From Calothrix sp. PCC 7103 (lineage in GTDB: Bacteria > Cyanobacteriota > Cyanobacteriia > Cyanobacteriales > Nostocaceae): a stretch of DNA of 64,000 nucleotides. The notes beneath the pieces are model-generated. The model was not told the origin of the DNA. It made no database searches and saw nothing but the letters and a program-made list of their open reading frames with translations. Location: assembly GCF_000331305.1 (NCBI RefSeq), contig NZ_KB217478.1:8153481-8217480 (forward strand). The letters are read 5' to 3'. Below, piece after piece: positions 37,175 to 45,838 of this stretch (its first letter is position 1; every line of letters starts with the position of its first letter). The translations under genes were made by a program, and so were the position numbers.

Positions 37175-37963
37175 ATGGATTTAGTAATATTACCCTTTCT
37201 TAGCTTTATTATCGGTATTACCGTAGGACTAACGGGAATTGGTGGAGCGTCACTTATTACTCCGATGCTGATTTTTGTTTTTCAAGTTCCACCTGCTGTT
37301 GCCGTAAGTTCTGATGTTGTCGCTGCGACTCTGATGAAGGTTGTTGGAGGTTTCAAACATTGGCAGCAACAAACTCTCGATTGTAAGATTGTCAAGTGGT
37401 TGGCATTGGGAAGTGTTCCAGGCTCACTTTTTGGAGTAGGTATTTTATATTACCTAGAGCGAACCGGAATGAATTTAGATTCAATTATGCTTCGTATGAT
37501 TGGATTTATGATTCTGGTTGTGACGGTATTGGGATTCGGGCAATTATTACTGAAGCTATTTATACCTGAGTGGCAGGCGCCTGAATTACCTTCTTTTGAC
37601 TTGAACACTGTAAAAGGAAAAATTCAGGCTCTAGTTTTAGGAGCAGTTTTAGGATGTATGGTGGGAATGACCAGCGTCTCATCTGGTTCACTGTTTGTGA
37701 TGGCATTAATTGGCTTCTTCCGTCTAAACCCTCAAAAGTTAGTTGGTACTGATTTAGCGCAAGCGGCTATTTTACTATCTTTTACTTCTTTTGGACATAT
37801 TTTTTTGGGAACAGTCGATTGGAATATTGTTTTACCAATTTGGTTAGGTACAGTTCCAGGAGTAATTATAGGCGCCAAACTTTGTCAGCTTATACCTCAA
37901 CAAGTTTTAAAATCAGTGATTTACATGATTTTAGGCATGGTGAGTTGGAAACTCGTTTACTAA
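37175..37963 (+). CDS. TauE/SafE family sulfite exporter-like permease (second copy)
   Basis: 262 aa, about eight membrane helices, with IGITVGLTGIGGASLITPML at the start and a related LGCMVGMTSVSSGSLFVMAL in the second half. Differs clearly from the 32557-33390 exporter, so not a recent duplicate. Operon with the preceding membrane protein and probably with cysK 85 bases downstream, which suggests a link to sulfide/sulfite handling during cysteine synthesis. Confidence 0.88.
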   Translation: MDLVILPFLSFIIGITVGLTGIGGASLITPMLIFVFQVPPAVAVSSDVVAATLMKVVGGFKHWQQQTLDCKIVKWLALGSVPGSLFGVGILYYLERTGMNLDSIMLRMIGFMILVVTVLGFGQLLLKLFIPEWQAPELPSFDLNTVKGKIQALVLGAVLGCMVGMTSVSSGSLFVMALIGFFRLNPQKLVGTDLAQAAILLSFTSFGHIFLGTVDWNIVLPIWLGTVPGVIIGAKLCQLIPQQVLKSVIYMILGMVSWKLVY

Positions 37964-38048
37964 GTTCTTTAAAGAAACCCAATAATATCTATAGGTATAC
38001 CGTAATATGATAAATATCAGGTAAGTAAGTTTGCTATTTAATAACGGT

Positions 38049-39038
38049 ATGCGAATTGCTAACAACGTCACAGAGTTAATAGGGAAAACACCTTTAGTGC
38101 GATTGAATCGGATTCCACAGTCAGAAGGGTGTCTAGCTGATATCGTCGTCAAGCTTGAAGGAATGAATCCAGCAGCTTCGGTAAAAGACCGTATTGGTGT
38201 AAGTATGGTTGAAGAAGCTGAAAAGCTTTCCCAAATTCAACCAGGAAAAACAATTTTAGTTGAACCGACTTCAGGTAATACGGGTATTGCCTTAGCGATG
38301 GTAGCTGCTGCCAAGGGATACAAGTTAATTTTGACAATGCCCGAAACAATGAGTTTAGAAAGACGGGCAATGCTTAAAGCATACGGCGCCCAGTTGGAAC
38401 TGACTCCAGGAAGTGAAGGAATGAAGGGTGCTATTCGTAGAGCAGAGGAAATAGTTCGTATTGTACCAAATGCGTTTATGCTGCAACAATTTGCAAACCC
38501 TGCCAACCCAAAAATTCATCGTGAAACTACTGCCGAAGAACTTTGGACAGATACAGATGGCAAAATAGATATTTTAATTGCCGGAGTTGGAACAGGTGGA
38601 ACAATTACAGGTGTCGCAGAAATAATCAAAGCTAGAAAACCTAGTTTTCAAGTTATTGCCGTTGAACCAGATTCTAGTCCAGTATTATCTGGTGGGAAAC
38701 CAGGAGCGCATAAAATTCAAGGAATAGGCGCCGGATTTATTCCTCCAGTATTGCGTTTAGAATTAATTGACGAAGTTATTCAAGTGAAAGACGAAGATGC
38801 AATTAACTTTAGCCGTCGTTTAGCTTCAGAAGAGGGTTTATTATCAGGTATTTCCGCAGGCGCCGCACTATATGCAGCTATTCAAGTTGGTAGGCGTAAG
38901 GAAAATGCAGGACGTTTAATTGTATTAGTACAACCTAGCTTTGGTGAGCGTTATCTTAGCACTGTGTTGTTTAAAGATTTAGCAGATGTAGAAATAGTTT
39001 CGCTAGATAAAACTAAAGCAGAGACTGTTAGTGTTTAG
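38049..39038 (+). CDS. cysK: Cysteine synthase A (O-acetylserine sulfhydrylase)
   Basis: 329 aa from the ATG at 38049 ([19 protein letters not shown]); a TTG at 38031 is an alternative. PLP-binding Lys in [10 protein letters not shown], the substrate loop [14 protein letters not shown], phosphate loop GTGGTITG, and [17 protein letters not shown] are all present. It makes L-cysteine from O-acetylserine and sulfide in the cytoplasm. Position in a sulfur region with two sulfur-anion permeases and a LysR gene supports a role in regulated sulfur assimilation. Confidence 0.95.
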   Translation: MRIANNVTELIGKTPLVRLNRIPQSEGCLADIVVKLEGMNPAASVKDRIGVSMVEEAEKLSQIQPGKTILVEPTSGNTGIALAMVAAAKGYKLILTMPETMSLERRAMLKAYGAQLELTPGSEGMKGAIRRAEEIVRIVPNAFMLQQFANPANPKIHRETTAEELWTDTDGKIDILIAGVGTGGTITGVAEIIKARKPSFQVIAVEPDSSPVLSGGKPGAHKIQGIGAGFIPPVLRLELIDEVIQVKDEDAINFSRRLASEEGLLSGISAGAALYAAIQVGRRKENAGRLIVLVQPSFGERYLSTVLFKDLADVEIVSLDKTKAETVSV

Positions 39039-39054
39039 TGTTTGTTCATTTAAA

Positions 39055-39071
39055 CCCCCCTTATTAAGGGG
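39055..39071. repeat. Dyad CCCCCTTATTAAGGGGG
   Basis: Perfect 17-base dyad just after cysK, sharing CCCCCTTATTAAGG with the 10741-10776 repeat. May function as a terminator hairpin for cysK. Confidence 0.65.
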
Positions 39072-39200
39072 GACTATAACCGTCATTAGATGCTAAAAAC
39101 TGAATGACTTCAATTTAGTAGCTTTTATTTACAAAATCAAACACTTTGTATAATTAAGTTAATAAATTTCTTTGATAATTATGTAAACAACATAAGATTA

Positions 39201-39222
39201 GAACAGGCAGGGATGCCTGTTC
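39201..39222. repeat. Short dyad repeat (GAACAGGCA ... TGCCTGTTC)
   Basis: Same stem as 1555-1576 with loop GGGA and tail CACAAGA; located 40 bases from the stop of the convergent DUF326 gene. Confidence 0.7.
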
Positions 39223-39262
39223 CACAAGATGATATGAAATGATTGTAAATTAATTTATTAAT

Positions 39263-39628
39263 TTAATGATGAGATACTGTGCTGATGACTTTACAGTATT
39301 GGGCACACTTGCGGCAAGCGACAATACACTCCATTATTTTTTTATCATCGCTCCAACTTTCGCAAGCTGCTACACACTTTTCGCATGTTTGGTAGCACAG
39401 CATACAAGTGCGTTGAACAAATTCTGAACTACCCCTCATCATATTCGCGCACATCATACACATCTCAGCACAATCGCGCATTGTACTCATCACACTTACA
39501 TCTATGTACTTGCCACCTTTAGACATGCAATGAGCCATGCTTTCCAAGCAAGCTTTTTGACATTCTGTGATGGCATCTAGACAAGTCTGGATTTCGGTGG
39601 TCATTGATTCGGTTTTTAGCATCATCAT
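39263..39628 (-). CDS. Cysteine-rich four-helix-bundle copper-binding protein (DUF326), second copy
   Basis: 121 aa from the first of three consecutive in-frame ATGs (39628), preceded by AGGAAGC. Repeated Cys motifs: CLDAITECQKACLESMAHC, CAEMCMMCANMM, CMLCYQTCEKCVAAC, CIVACRKCAQYC. Paralogous to 31035-31427 (CAEMCMMC is identical). Likely stores or detoxifies Cu(I). A TGTAAAC...AGTTAC dyad about 100 bases upstream (39726-39741) resembles the Crp-type sites elsewhere in the window and could regulate it. Confidence 0.88.
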   Translation of the reverse strand: MMMLKTESMTTEIQTCLDAITECQKACLESMAHCMSKGGKYIDVSVMSTMRDCAEMCMMCANMMRGSSEFVQRTCMLCYQTCEKCVAACESWSDDKKIMECIVACRKCAQYCKVISTVSHH

Positions 39629-40161
39629 GGGTAAATGCTTCCTGATTAGACAATACAAGGAAGTAACTCTTCTCCTTTGTATGATTTGTCAGCTATCTAG
39701 GTCAATGGCTTAATTTTGATGTTACTGTAAACTTTAGTTACCCTATGCGGCGACTGGGGATTTTTTTGTTACAACTTAAATATAGCGAGCATTTCATTCG
39801 TAATATTTACATTGACTGTAAGTACAATGAACGCAAGTAAACAAATTTCTTTTATATAAGTCAAAAAAATAGCAGCTTACTTAATTTCCTGTAACCGCGT
39901 TAAGATAAGGCTGCTCATTATAATGTTATGGTTATATGACATAGTTAAGCAAAGTTAAAATAATAGACTATATAATAAAATTTGGCTAAACTAATTAGTT
40001 ATATTTAGGGAACAGGGAACAGTGAGTAGGTAATATTTATATTCGTCAATCTCTACAGCAGTTAGCGCGTTGAGATGTAGAAAAAAAACAATAAAATTTG
40101 CAGATTCAGATAATATACGTATAAACGTTACATGTAACGTCTATACGGGGATGTTATATGA
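39629..40161. other. Gene-free stretch with dyads
   Basis: 533 bases without a supportable gene. Contents: the TGTAA-type dyad near 39726; a stem AGCAGCTTA ... TAAGGCTGCT near 39872-39915; GGGAACAGGGAACAGT (40008-40023); and the long palindrome at 40118-40147. Confidence 0.5.
40118..40147. repeat. Near-perfect 30-bp palindrome centred on ACGTTACATGTAACGT
   Basis: CGTATA-A-ACGTTACA / TGTAACGT-C-TATACG with one central-arm mismatch pair. It lies 14 bases after the DUF202 stop codon on that gene's strand and probably forms its terminator stem. GTTACGTGTAACGT at about 58874-58887 is related. Confidence 0.6.
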
Positions 40162-40602
40162 TTATTCAACAACAAAAGTGTTCAGATTTTCGACGGGAAG
40201 AGTAAAGAAGTAATAGATAACTCCTAGTCCTAAAAGCAAAATTGTCATGCTAGAAAGAATTATCCACCTGTCACCAGGTTCATAAGTATCTGCGTCGATA
40301 TCATTACGGACTGCGAGATAATGCTGAGTTGATAGCAACACAGTTAGCAAACCAACTACTGAGAATGCTAAACCTAGCTTCCAACCGTTACCAGGTGGTT
40401 GAGGTGTAAGTGGAGGATGTAAAAGACGCAAACGCACAATTACAACACCAAATCCAATTAGTGATATAGCACTTCGCATCCACGCTAAGTAAGTGCGTTC
40501 GTTTGCTAAGTGTTCTCGCACTTTATCAGAACTCTTATTTTTAGTCTTATCTGGGTTAATTTTGTCTGAGTTAGTCTGATCTGGAATATTATCAAGCTTC
40601 AT
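40162..40602 (-). CDS. DUF202 (YidH-like) membrane protein
   Basis: 146 aa; hydrophilic N-terminus, then the DUF202 motif HLANERTYLAWMRSAISLIGFG and three membrane helices (about residues 43-60, 80-98, 118-138). Family of unknown function in the inner membrane. Divergent from the sulfate-binding protein gene, with a 365-bp shared upstream region. Confidence 0.88.
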   Translation of the reverse strand: MKLDNIPDQTNSDKINPDKTKNKSSDKVREHLANERTYLAWMRSAISLIGFGVVIVRLRLLHPPLTPQPPGNGWKLGLAFSVVGLLTVLLSTQHYLAVRNDIDADTYEPGDRWIILSSMTILLLGLGVIYYFFTLPVENLNTFVVE

Positions 40603-40829
40603 ATTTATAAGACGCTAATGCTTTTAAGAAGACTTTGAAAGTAAATTTACAAGTGAATTTACAGGACTGAACATACAATATAGGCTTACTCCGTTTATTC
40701 GCCCTGTTTCTACATTGTCTCAGCCATTGCTACTAAAAGTTGATTAACTTTTGGGAGAATGAAAAAATATTCCGATTGAGGTACTTCTTGAGAGCAGGCG
40801 CCACTAAAAAACCTTACAAAATAAGGATT

Positions 40830-40870
40830 GTAATAACAAATACATTAATTTGATACATGTTATGTAGATT
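40830..40870 (+). promoter_or_regulatory. NtcA/Crp-type promoter site before the sulfate transporter
   Basis: GTAATAACAAATAC (40830-40843) matches GTA-N8-TAC, and TAGATT (40865-40870) fits the TA-N3-T minus-10 box 21 bases downstream, the layout of NtcA-activated class II promoters. TGTAATC direct repeats and TTTGTAAT ... ATTACAAA arms (40883-40928) follow. A Crp-family protein could use this site; a dedicated Crp-family regulator gene lies at the end of the cluster. Confidence 0.45.
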
Positions 40871-40967
40871 GCCTATTGCATTTTTGTAATCTTATGTGTA
40901 ATCTATGACCATAGACAAATATTACAAATACTCTATCAGAAAAGAGTAGATTAAAGGAGCAAGTTAA

Positions 40968-42113
40968 ATGAATTTGTGGCGGCACCAGCAAAATATACTG
41001 CAAAACGTATCGAAATCCATAGCATCAGGATTTAGATTCAGCAGCCTAAAAGGGTTCCTATCTTTATTCTTGGTAGGGGCCTTTTTGAGTTTGGCTGTTG
41101 CTGCATGTGGTGGAGGTTCCGGTGGTGGTGAAGCATCGGCGCCTACTTCTGGAGCAAGTCCGGTTGCAGCAAGTAACAAAGACGCGGAAATAACTTTGGT
41201 GTCTTTCGCTGTAACTAAAGCTGCTCACGAAGCTATTATCCCTAAATTTGTAGAAAAATGGAAGAAGGAAAAAAATCAGAATGTCACTTTTAAAACTAGC
41301 TATGGTGGTTCTGGTTCACAAACGCGGGCTGTAATAGATGGACTAGAAGCTGATATAGTTCACCTGGCGCTGGCAGGAGACACACAAAAAATTGAAAAAG
41401 CTGGGTTAATACAACCAGGATGGGAAAAAGAAGTTCCTAATAATGGTATTGTTTCTAAGTCTGTAGGGGCAATTGCAACCCGTGCTGGTAATCCAAAAGG
41501 TATCAAAACGTGGGCTGATTTGGGTAAAGATGGAGTAAGGGTAATTACAGCAGACCCTAAAACATCAGGAGTCGCGCGTTGGAATTTCTTAGCATTATGG
41601 AATTCTGTAATTAAAGCAGGTGGAGACGAGCAGAAAGCCACTGACTTCGTTACCCAAATTTACACGAAAAACGTGCAATTACTAGCTAAAGACGCTCGTG
41701 AAGCAACTGATGCGTTTTTCAAGCAAGGGCAAGGTGATGCTTTAATCAACTACGAAAATGAATTGATTCTTGCAAGGCAAAAAGGAGAAAAAGTAGAAGC
41801 GATTATTCCTGATGTAAACATTTCTATCGACAACCCCATCGCAATAGTAGACAAAAACGTCGATAAACATGGTAATCGTGAAGTCGCAGAAGCATTTACC
41901 CAATTTTTGTTTACACCAGAAGCACAGCAGGAATTTGCCAAAATAGGTTTCCGTCCAGTTGATGAAACAGTCGCACAAACCAAAGAAGTCAAAGATAAAT
42001 ATCCCAGCGTTAAAACCTTGGGTACAGTTCAAGACTTTGGTGGATGGAGCCAAGTTCAGACAAAATTCTTTGAAGACGGCGCCATCTTCGATAAAATTCA
42101 AGCAAAAAGGTAA
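40968..42113 (+). CDS. sbpA: Sulfate/thiosulfate ABC transporter substrate-binding lipoprotein
   Basis: 381 aa with GGAG 9 bases before the ATG. Signal peptide with lipobox LAVAAC (lipid-anchored Cys about residue 47), then a Gly/Ser linker. The sulfate-binding core includes YGGSGSQTRAVIDGLEADIV, NPKGIKTWADLG, TSGVARWNFLALW and NYENELILAR. It delivers sulfate in the periplasm to the CysT-CysW permease encoded next. Well conserved and intact. Confidence 0.93.
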   Translation: MNLWRHQQNILQNVSKSIASGFRFSSLKGFLSLFLVGAFLSLAVAACGGGSGGGEASAPTSGASPVAASNKDAEITLVSFAVTKAAHEAIIPKFVEKWKKEKNQNVTFKTSYGGSGSQTRAVIDGLEADIVHLALAGDTQKIEKAGLIQPGWEKEVPNNGIVSKSVGAIATRAGNPKGIKTWADLGKDGVRVITADPKTSGVARWNFLALWNSVIKAGGDEQKATDFVTQIYTKNVQLLAKDAREATDAFFKQGQGDALINYENELILARQKGEKVEAIIPDVNISIDNPIAIVDKNVDKHGNREVAEAFTQFLFTPEAQQEFAKIGFRPVDETVAQTKEVKDKYPSVKTLGTVQDFGGWSQVQTKFFEDGAIFDKIQAKR

Positions 42114-42123
42114 ATAAAACTCC

Positions 42124-42216
42124 GGTTGGGTGTCCGATTGGAACCCAACATATCCTCAAATAGCACGTTGGGTTTCCCTGCGGGACACTACGTGAACGCA
42201 AAGCCTTCACCCAACC
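42124..42216. repeat. Dispersed GTTGGGT repeats between sbpA and cysT
   Basis: GGTTGGGTGTCCGATTGGAA followed by CCCAACA (42124-42150; reverse copy at 54401-54426), then the CGTTGGGTTTCCC ... CCCAACC element (42166-42216; reverse copy at 35209-35258). The insertion lies inside what should be one operon and may fold in the mRNA, affecting relative expression of sbpA and cysT. Confidence 0.75.
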
Positions 42217-42236
42217 TACAACTTACTTAAAATTCT

Positions 42237-43118
42237 ATGGCAGTTTCCTCTCCTCCTTCATACCAGCGAGCAAATCCTAAAAAAGCACCAAAAGGCAAAG
42301 GCTTTATATCGCAGTTATCTAGAATACCTATAACGTGGGTAATAACAGCAATATATCTAACTATAATGCTGTTTATTCCCATAGTTGCTATGTTCCTAAA
42401 GGCAACTACCGTACCTCCTGAACAATTCTGGAAAATTGCCACAAGTCCAATTGCATTATCTGCTTATGATGTAACTTTTACGACATCTTTTGTAACTGCG
42501 ATAATAAATGGAGTATTTGGAACTTTAATTGCTTGGGTACTAGTTCGCTATGAATTTCCATTCAAAAGAATTATTGATGCTTCAGTAGATATACCCTTTG
42601 CCTTACCTACTGCTGTAGCAGGTTTAACTTTAGCTACAGTTTACAGCGATACTGGTTGGATTGGTTCGCTTTTTGCACCATTGGGGATCAAAATATCTTT
42701 TACTCGTATAGGGGTAGGGGTGGCGATGACGTTGATATCTTTACCGTTTGTAGTACGGACGGTACAACCAGTGCTGCAAGAAATGGAAAGCGAAGTTGAG
42801 CAAGCAGCTTGGTCATTAGGCGCCAGTGAGTTTGAAACTTTTTGGCGAGTTATTTTACCTCCTTTGTTTCCGGCAATTCTAACTGGAGTCGCTTTAGGTT
42901 TTGCGCGGGCAGTAGGAGAGTTTGGTTCAACGGTAATTATCGCTTCTAATACACCTTTTAAAGATTTGATTGCACCAGTACTAATTTTCCAACGCTTGGA
43001 ACAGTACGACTATGCAGGTGCAACGGTTATTGGTGTTGTGCTGCTTGCTATATCATTAGTATTACTTGTAGCAATTAATCTTTTACAAGCTTGGGGAAGA
43101 CGCTATGACAGGAAGTAA
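42237..43118 (+). CDS. cysT: Sulfate ABC transporter permease CysT
   Basis: 293 aa, six membrane helices. The ABC permease loop is [20 protein letters not shown] followed by [10 protein letters not shown], and [20 protein letters not shown] is typical of CysT (CysU). Forms the inner-membrane channel with CysW. No Shine-Dalgarno is evident because the preceding bases belong to a repeat. Overlaps cysW by 14 bases. Confidence 0.93.
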   Translation: MAVSSPPSYQRANPKKAPKGKGFISQLSRIPITWVITAIYLTIMLFIPIVAMFLKATTVPPEQFWKIATSPIALSAYDVTFTTSFVTAIINGVFGTLIAWVLVRYEFPFKRIIDASVDIPFALPTAVAGLTLATVYSDTGWIGSLFAPLGIKISFTRIGVGVAMTLISLPFVVRTVQPVLQEMESEVEQAAWSLGASEFETFWRVILPPLFPAILTGVALGFARAVGEFGSTVIIASNTPFKDLIAPVLIFQRLEQYDYAGATVIGVVLLAISLVLLVAINLLQAWGRRYDRK

Positions 43119-43944
43119 GAATCAATCGAAAAAAGGTGGCTTGGCGCCTAAAATATTGATAGGGATAGCTATATTATATTTGGCATTAGTTCTATATATT
43201 CCAGCAGCTAACGTTTTTGTCCATGCTTTTGATAAAGGTATTGAACCGTTTTTATCTAACCTTACCAAACCAGACTTTCTTCATGCTGCCTGGTTAACCG
43301 TATTGCTTGCACTAGTTTCTGTACCAGTAAATACCGTATTTGGATTATGTGCAGCTTGGGCACTAACTCGTAACAATAACTTTCCTGGACGTGCATTTAT
43401 TCTTAGTATTATTGACTTACCATTTTCGATTTCGCCAGTTGTTGCAGGATTAATGATTGTACTGCTTTATGGGCGTAATGGATGGCTTGGTCCGTGGTTG
43501 AACGAGCATGATATCAAAATTGTGTTCGCTTTTCCAGCGATGGTGTTAGCAACAGCATTTGTAAGTATGCCATTTGTTGCACGCGAAGTTATACCAGTAT
43601 TAGAAGAATTAGGACACGACCAAGAAGAAGCTGCAAGTACACTAGGCGCCAAAGATTGGCAAATATTTTGGCGTGTTACATTACCCAATGTACGTTGGGG
43701 TTTGTTATATGGGTTACTATTAACCAATGCGAGGGCAATGGGAGAATTTGGTGCAGTCTCGGTAGTGTCAGGAAACATTGCGGGTAAAACTCAAAGTTTA
43801 CCGTTATTTGTTGAAGACGCTTACAAACAGTATCAAACCGAAGCTGCTTATTCAGCAGCAGTAATTTTAGGGCTATTAGCGTTAGTGACTTTAGTACTGA
43901 AGGATATTCTCGAAAAAAGAACTACCATTAAAGAAGTCGAGTAG
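43105..43944 (+). CDS. cysW: Sulfate ABC transporter permease CysW
   Basis: 279 aa, six membrane helices, ABC permease loop [20 protein letters not shown] and [20 protein letters not shown]. Translation is coupled to cysT by overlap. The expected next gene, the ATPase cysA, is not found; instead a NIL-domain protein follows 11 bases after the stop. The ATPase must come from elsewhere in the genome. Confidence 0.93.
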   Translation: MTGSKNQSKKGGLAPKILIGIAILYLALVLYIPAANVFVHAFDKGIEPFLSNLTKPDFLHAAWLTVLLALVSVPVNTVFGLCAAWALTRNNNFPGRAFILSIIDLPFSISPVVAGLMIVLLYGRNGWLGPWLNEHDIKIVFAFPAMVLATAFVSMPFVAREVIPVLEELGHDQEEAASTLGAKDWQIFWRVTLPNVRWGLLYGLLLTNARAMGEFGAVSVVSGNIAGKTQSLPLFVEDAYKQYQTEAAYSAAVILGLLALVTLVLKDILEKRTTIKEVE

Positions 43945-43955
43945 GAGTAATCAAA

Positions 43956-44237
43956 ATGGCAATTGATTCTAATAATACTCTCAATGTTCAGGCGCCGAAA
44001 CGGATTCGTATTAGAATTCCCAGAGACTATCATCAAGAACCTGTAATTTCTAAATTAGTATCCGACAATGGTTTAGTTGTTAATATCAGAGCAGCTATTC
44101 TCGGAGGAAATGCCGTTGGTGATGGTTGGTTCGATTTAGAATTACAGGGAACCAATGAGCAAATAAATAACGGACTGTCTTACCTTCGTAACCTAGAACT
44201 AGAAATTTGGGACGAAAACCAATTAGGTAATTGGTAA
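43956..44237 (+). CDS. Single NIL-domain protein in the sulfate transporter operon
   Basis: 93 aa with GGAG 7-8 bases upstream. One NIL domain: RIRIPRDYHQEPVISKLVSD, NGLVVNIRAAIL and GDGWFDLELQGTNEQINNGL. NIL domains bind methionine at the C-terminus of MetN; free-standing copies after sulfate permeases are known in cyanobacteria but uncharacterised. It may sense a sulfur amino acid and gate the transporter or its ATPase (inference). Confidence 0.85.
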   Translation: MAIDSNNTLNVQAPKRIRIRIPRDYHQEPVISKLVSDNGLVVNIRAAILGGNAVGDGWFDLELQGTNEQINNGLSYLRNLELEIWDENQLGNW

Positions 44238-44246
44238 GAATCTACA

Positions 44247-44345
44247 TTGTCATTCTGAGCGCAGGGTAAACGGAGCTTTCCCGGTGGGTAGAATCTTTTA
44301 AAAAATTGAATGTAATTAGATGCTTCACTGCGTTCAGCATGACAA
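44247..44345. repeat. Dispersed element with ends TTGTCATTCTGA ... TCAGCATGACAA
   Basis: About 99 bp, reverse-oriented relative of 18031-18107, inserted between the two NIL genes. Directly after it lies a CTTTGTGTTCTTTGTGGTTC segment (about 44367-44395), the reverse of the repeat at 27620-27648. Confidence 0.7.
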
Positions 44346-44395
44346 TTTGTTTACATATTCTTACTCTGTGTGCTTTGTGTTCTTTGTGGTTCATT

Positions 44396-45070
44396 ATGGA
44401 AACACCAATTCAAACCCAAATTAGATTACCAGGAAAGTACCAGAAACAACCTGTAATATCTAGATTAACATCACGTTATGGTTTAACAGTTAATATTACT
44501 GCTGCGTCTTTAATAAGTGGTGTCTATAGTGAAGGTTGGTTTAATATAGAACTATCGGGAAATCCTGAAAAATTAACTAATAGTCTATCATATTTACAAG
44601 TACTAGGTATAGATTTGTTGCAATTAGAAATTGCAAATCATCTTAAACCAAGTCAAATATCAAAAATATTAAAACATTCCAATAGTAATGAAGTAATTAC
44701 AAATAAAAAACTACTTCAAACGCAAAGCAATATCACGCAAAAATGGCATGAATATATATATAATAGTAAATCTAGTCAATCAACAAAAATAGCAAATCAT
44801 AATACAATTAGATTAAAATTAAAGTTAGGTATTTTAAAAAGATACCAGCATAAGCCAATTATATCAGAGTTAATTTCTAATTTTGGCTTGACAGTTAATA
44901 TTGTGAGCGCGCTTTTAGCTGATGATATTTATGATGATGGGTTGTTTGAATTGGAAATATGGGGAGAGTTGCAGCAAGTTTATTCGAGTTTAAGGTATTT
45001 AGAGCAATTAGGTTTGTCTTTGCTTGTTGATGCAAGTCCTGAGTCAAATAGTGAAGATTTGATTTATTGA
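44396..45070 (+). CDS. Two-NIL-domain protein
   Basis: 224 aa from ATG 44396 (METPIQTQIRLPGKYQ); codons upstream belong to a repeat. Two NIL domains (about residues 8-78 and 140-212) share 'VISRLTSRYGLTVNITAA' and 'IISELISNFGLTVNIVSA', joined by a polar linker. No Shine-Dalgarno: the repeat abuts the start codon. Probably a duplicate-fusion of the neighbouring NIL protein. Convergent and directly adjoining (no spacer) the Crp-family gene. Confidence 0.75.
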   Translation: METPIQTQIRLPGKYQKQPVISRLTSRYGLTVNITAASLISGVYSEGWFNIELSGNPEKLTNSLSYLQVLGIDLLQLEIANHLKPSQISKILKHSNSNEVITNKKLLQTQSNITQKWHEYIYNSKSSQSTKIANHNTIRLKLKLGILKRYQHKPIISELISNFGLTVNIVSALLADDIYDDGLFELEIWGELQQVYSSLRYLEQLGLSLLVDASPESNSEDLIY

Positions 45071-45652
45071 TTATATTTCATAGTGCCACATATCTTGTAC
45101 TTGTACTATTGTGAGATGTAAGGGTAAGCGCTGAATTAAATTTTGCTCTTCTAATTGTGTCATAACGCGCGTGACGGTGACACGAGTTGTCCCAAGAATT
45201 TCTGCTATATCTTGATGTGTTAAACGTAAATCAATTAACCTTCCTGTCTCGACTTCACGACCAAATTTTTGAGACAACCATATTAAAAGCTTCATTACCA
45301 TCATCTCTACTGTTTTGTAGCTGCGAATTATCATTAGCTCTTTAGCTTGTTGAAGATTTTCATATAATACACCTGTAAATGGTTGCCAGTTTTCTATGGG
45401 AATAGCTACTGCTTCAACTTTTGTTATGCATTCAACTTGATATGGTTCATTCGCAGAAAATGCATGACCAACTGTATCTCCTTTACCCCAAATACCTAAA
45501 GTCACAATTGTACCATCTTCCAACCATGTCACAGTTCGTACAACACCGCTTTCTAATTTCCATAAAAAATCTGCTTCTTGCGGTAGAAAAGTTCGTTTCT
45601 CGAACTCTCGTAGGCGTAGTAATACCGGGTTCTGCTTTGTCAAAGATTTCAT
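45071..45652 (-). CDS. Crp/Fnr family transcriptional regulator (CysR-like candidate)
   Basis: 193 aa from ATG 45652. N-terminal cNMP-binding-type beta barrel (FLWKLESGVVRTVTWLEDGT, LGIWGKGDTVGH) and C-terminal helix-turn-helix LTHQDIAEILGTTRVTVTRVMTQLEEQ. The cAMP-contact residues of CRP are not obvious, so another effector or none is likely. In Synechococcus PCC 7942 a Crp-family protein, CysR, is encoded with the sulfate permease and controls sulfur genes; the position here suggests the same role. Shares a dyad with the divergent Rrf2 gene. Confidence 0.85.
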   Translation of the reverse strand: MKSLTKQNPVLLRLREFEKRTFLPQEADFLWKLESGVVRTVTWLEDGTIVTLGIWGKGDTVGHAFSANEPYQVECITKVEAVAIPIENWQPFTGVLYENLQQAKELMIIRSYKTVEMMVMKLLIWLSQKFGREVETGRLIDLRLTHQDIAEILGTTRVTVTRVMTQLEEQNLIQRLPLHLTIVQVQDMWHYEI

Positions 45653-45697
45653 ATTTAGGATGCCGTTAAACAATTATCATCAATTCTACCTTAAAAT

Positions 45698-45721
45698 ACT
45701 GTAAATCTATCAAGTTACAGT
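45698..45721. promoter_or_regulatory. Dyad ACTGTAA-N10-TTACAGT between Crp and Rrf2 genes
   Basis: Perfect 7-bp inverted arms spaced by 10 bases, 46 bases before the Crp-family start and about 118 before the Rrf2 start. The dimension fits a dimeric winged-helix regulator; autoregulation by one of the two flanking genes is likely. The TGTAA half-site recurs upstream of sbpA and at 48341-48356. Confidence 0.5.
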
Positions 45722-45838
45722 TGATTAATTCTCAAGTAAGATGTTACGCATTTTTTTAATGATAATGGGTATAAGACACTTAATCTTTATCGGATAACCG
45801 TATTATATTAATATGGAACACTTAGTAGACAGACTTTT

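Noticed and set aside
41742-42101. Minus-strand frame of 119 codons within sbpA
   Set aside because: Lies wholly inside a clear sulfate-binding protein gene and has a shadow-like Phe/Cys-rich composition.
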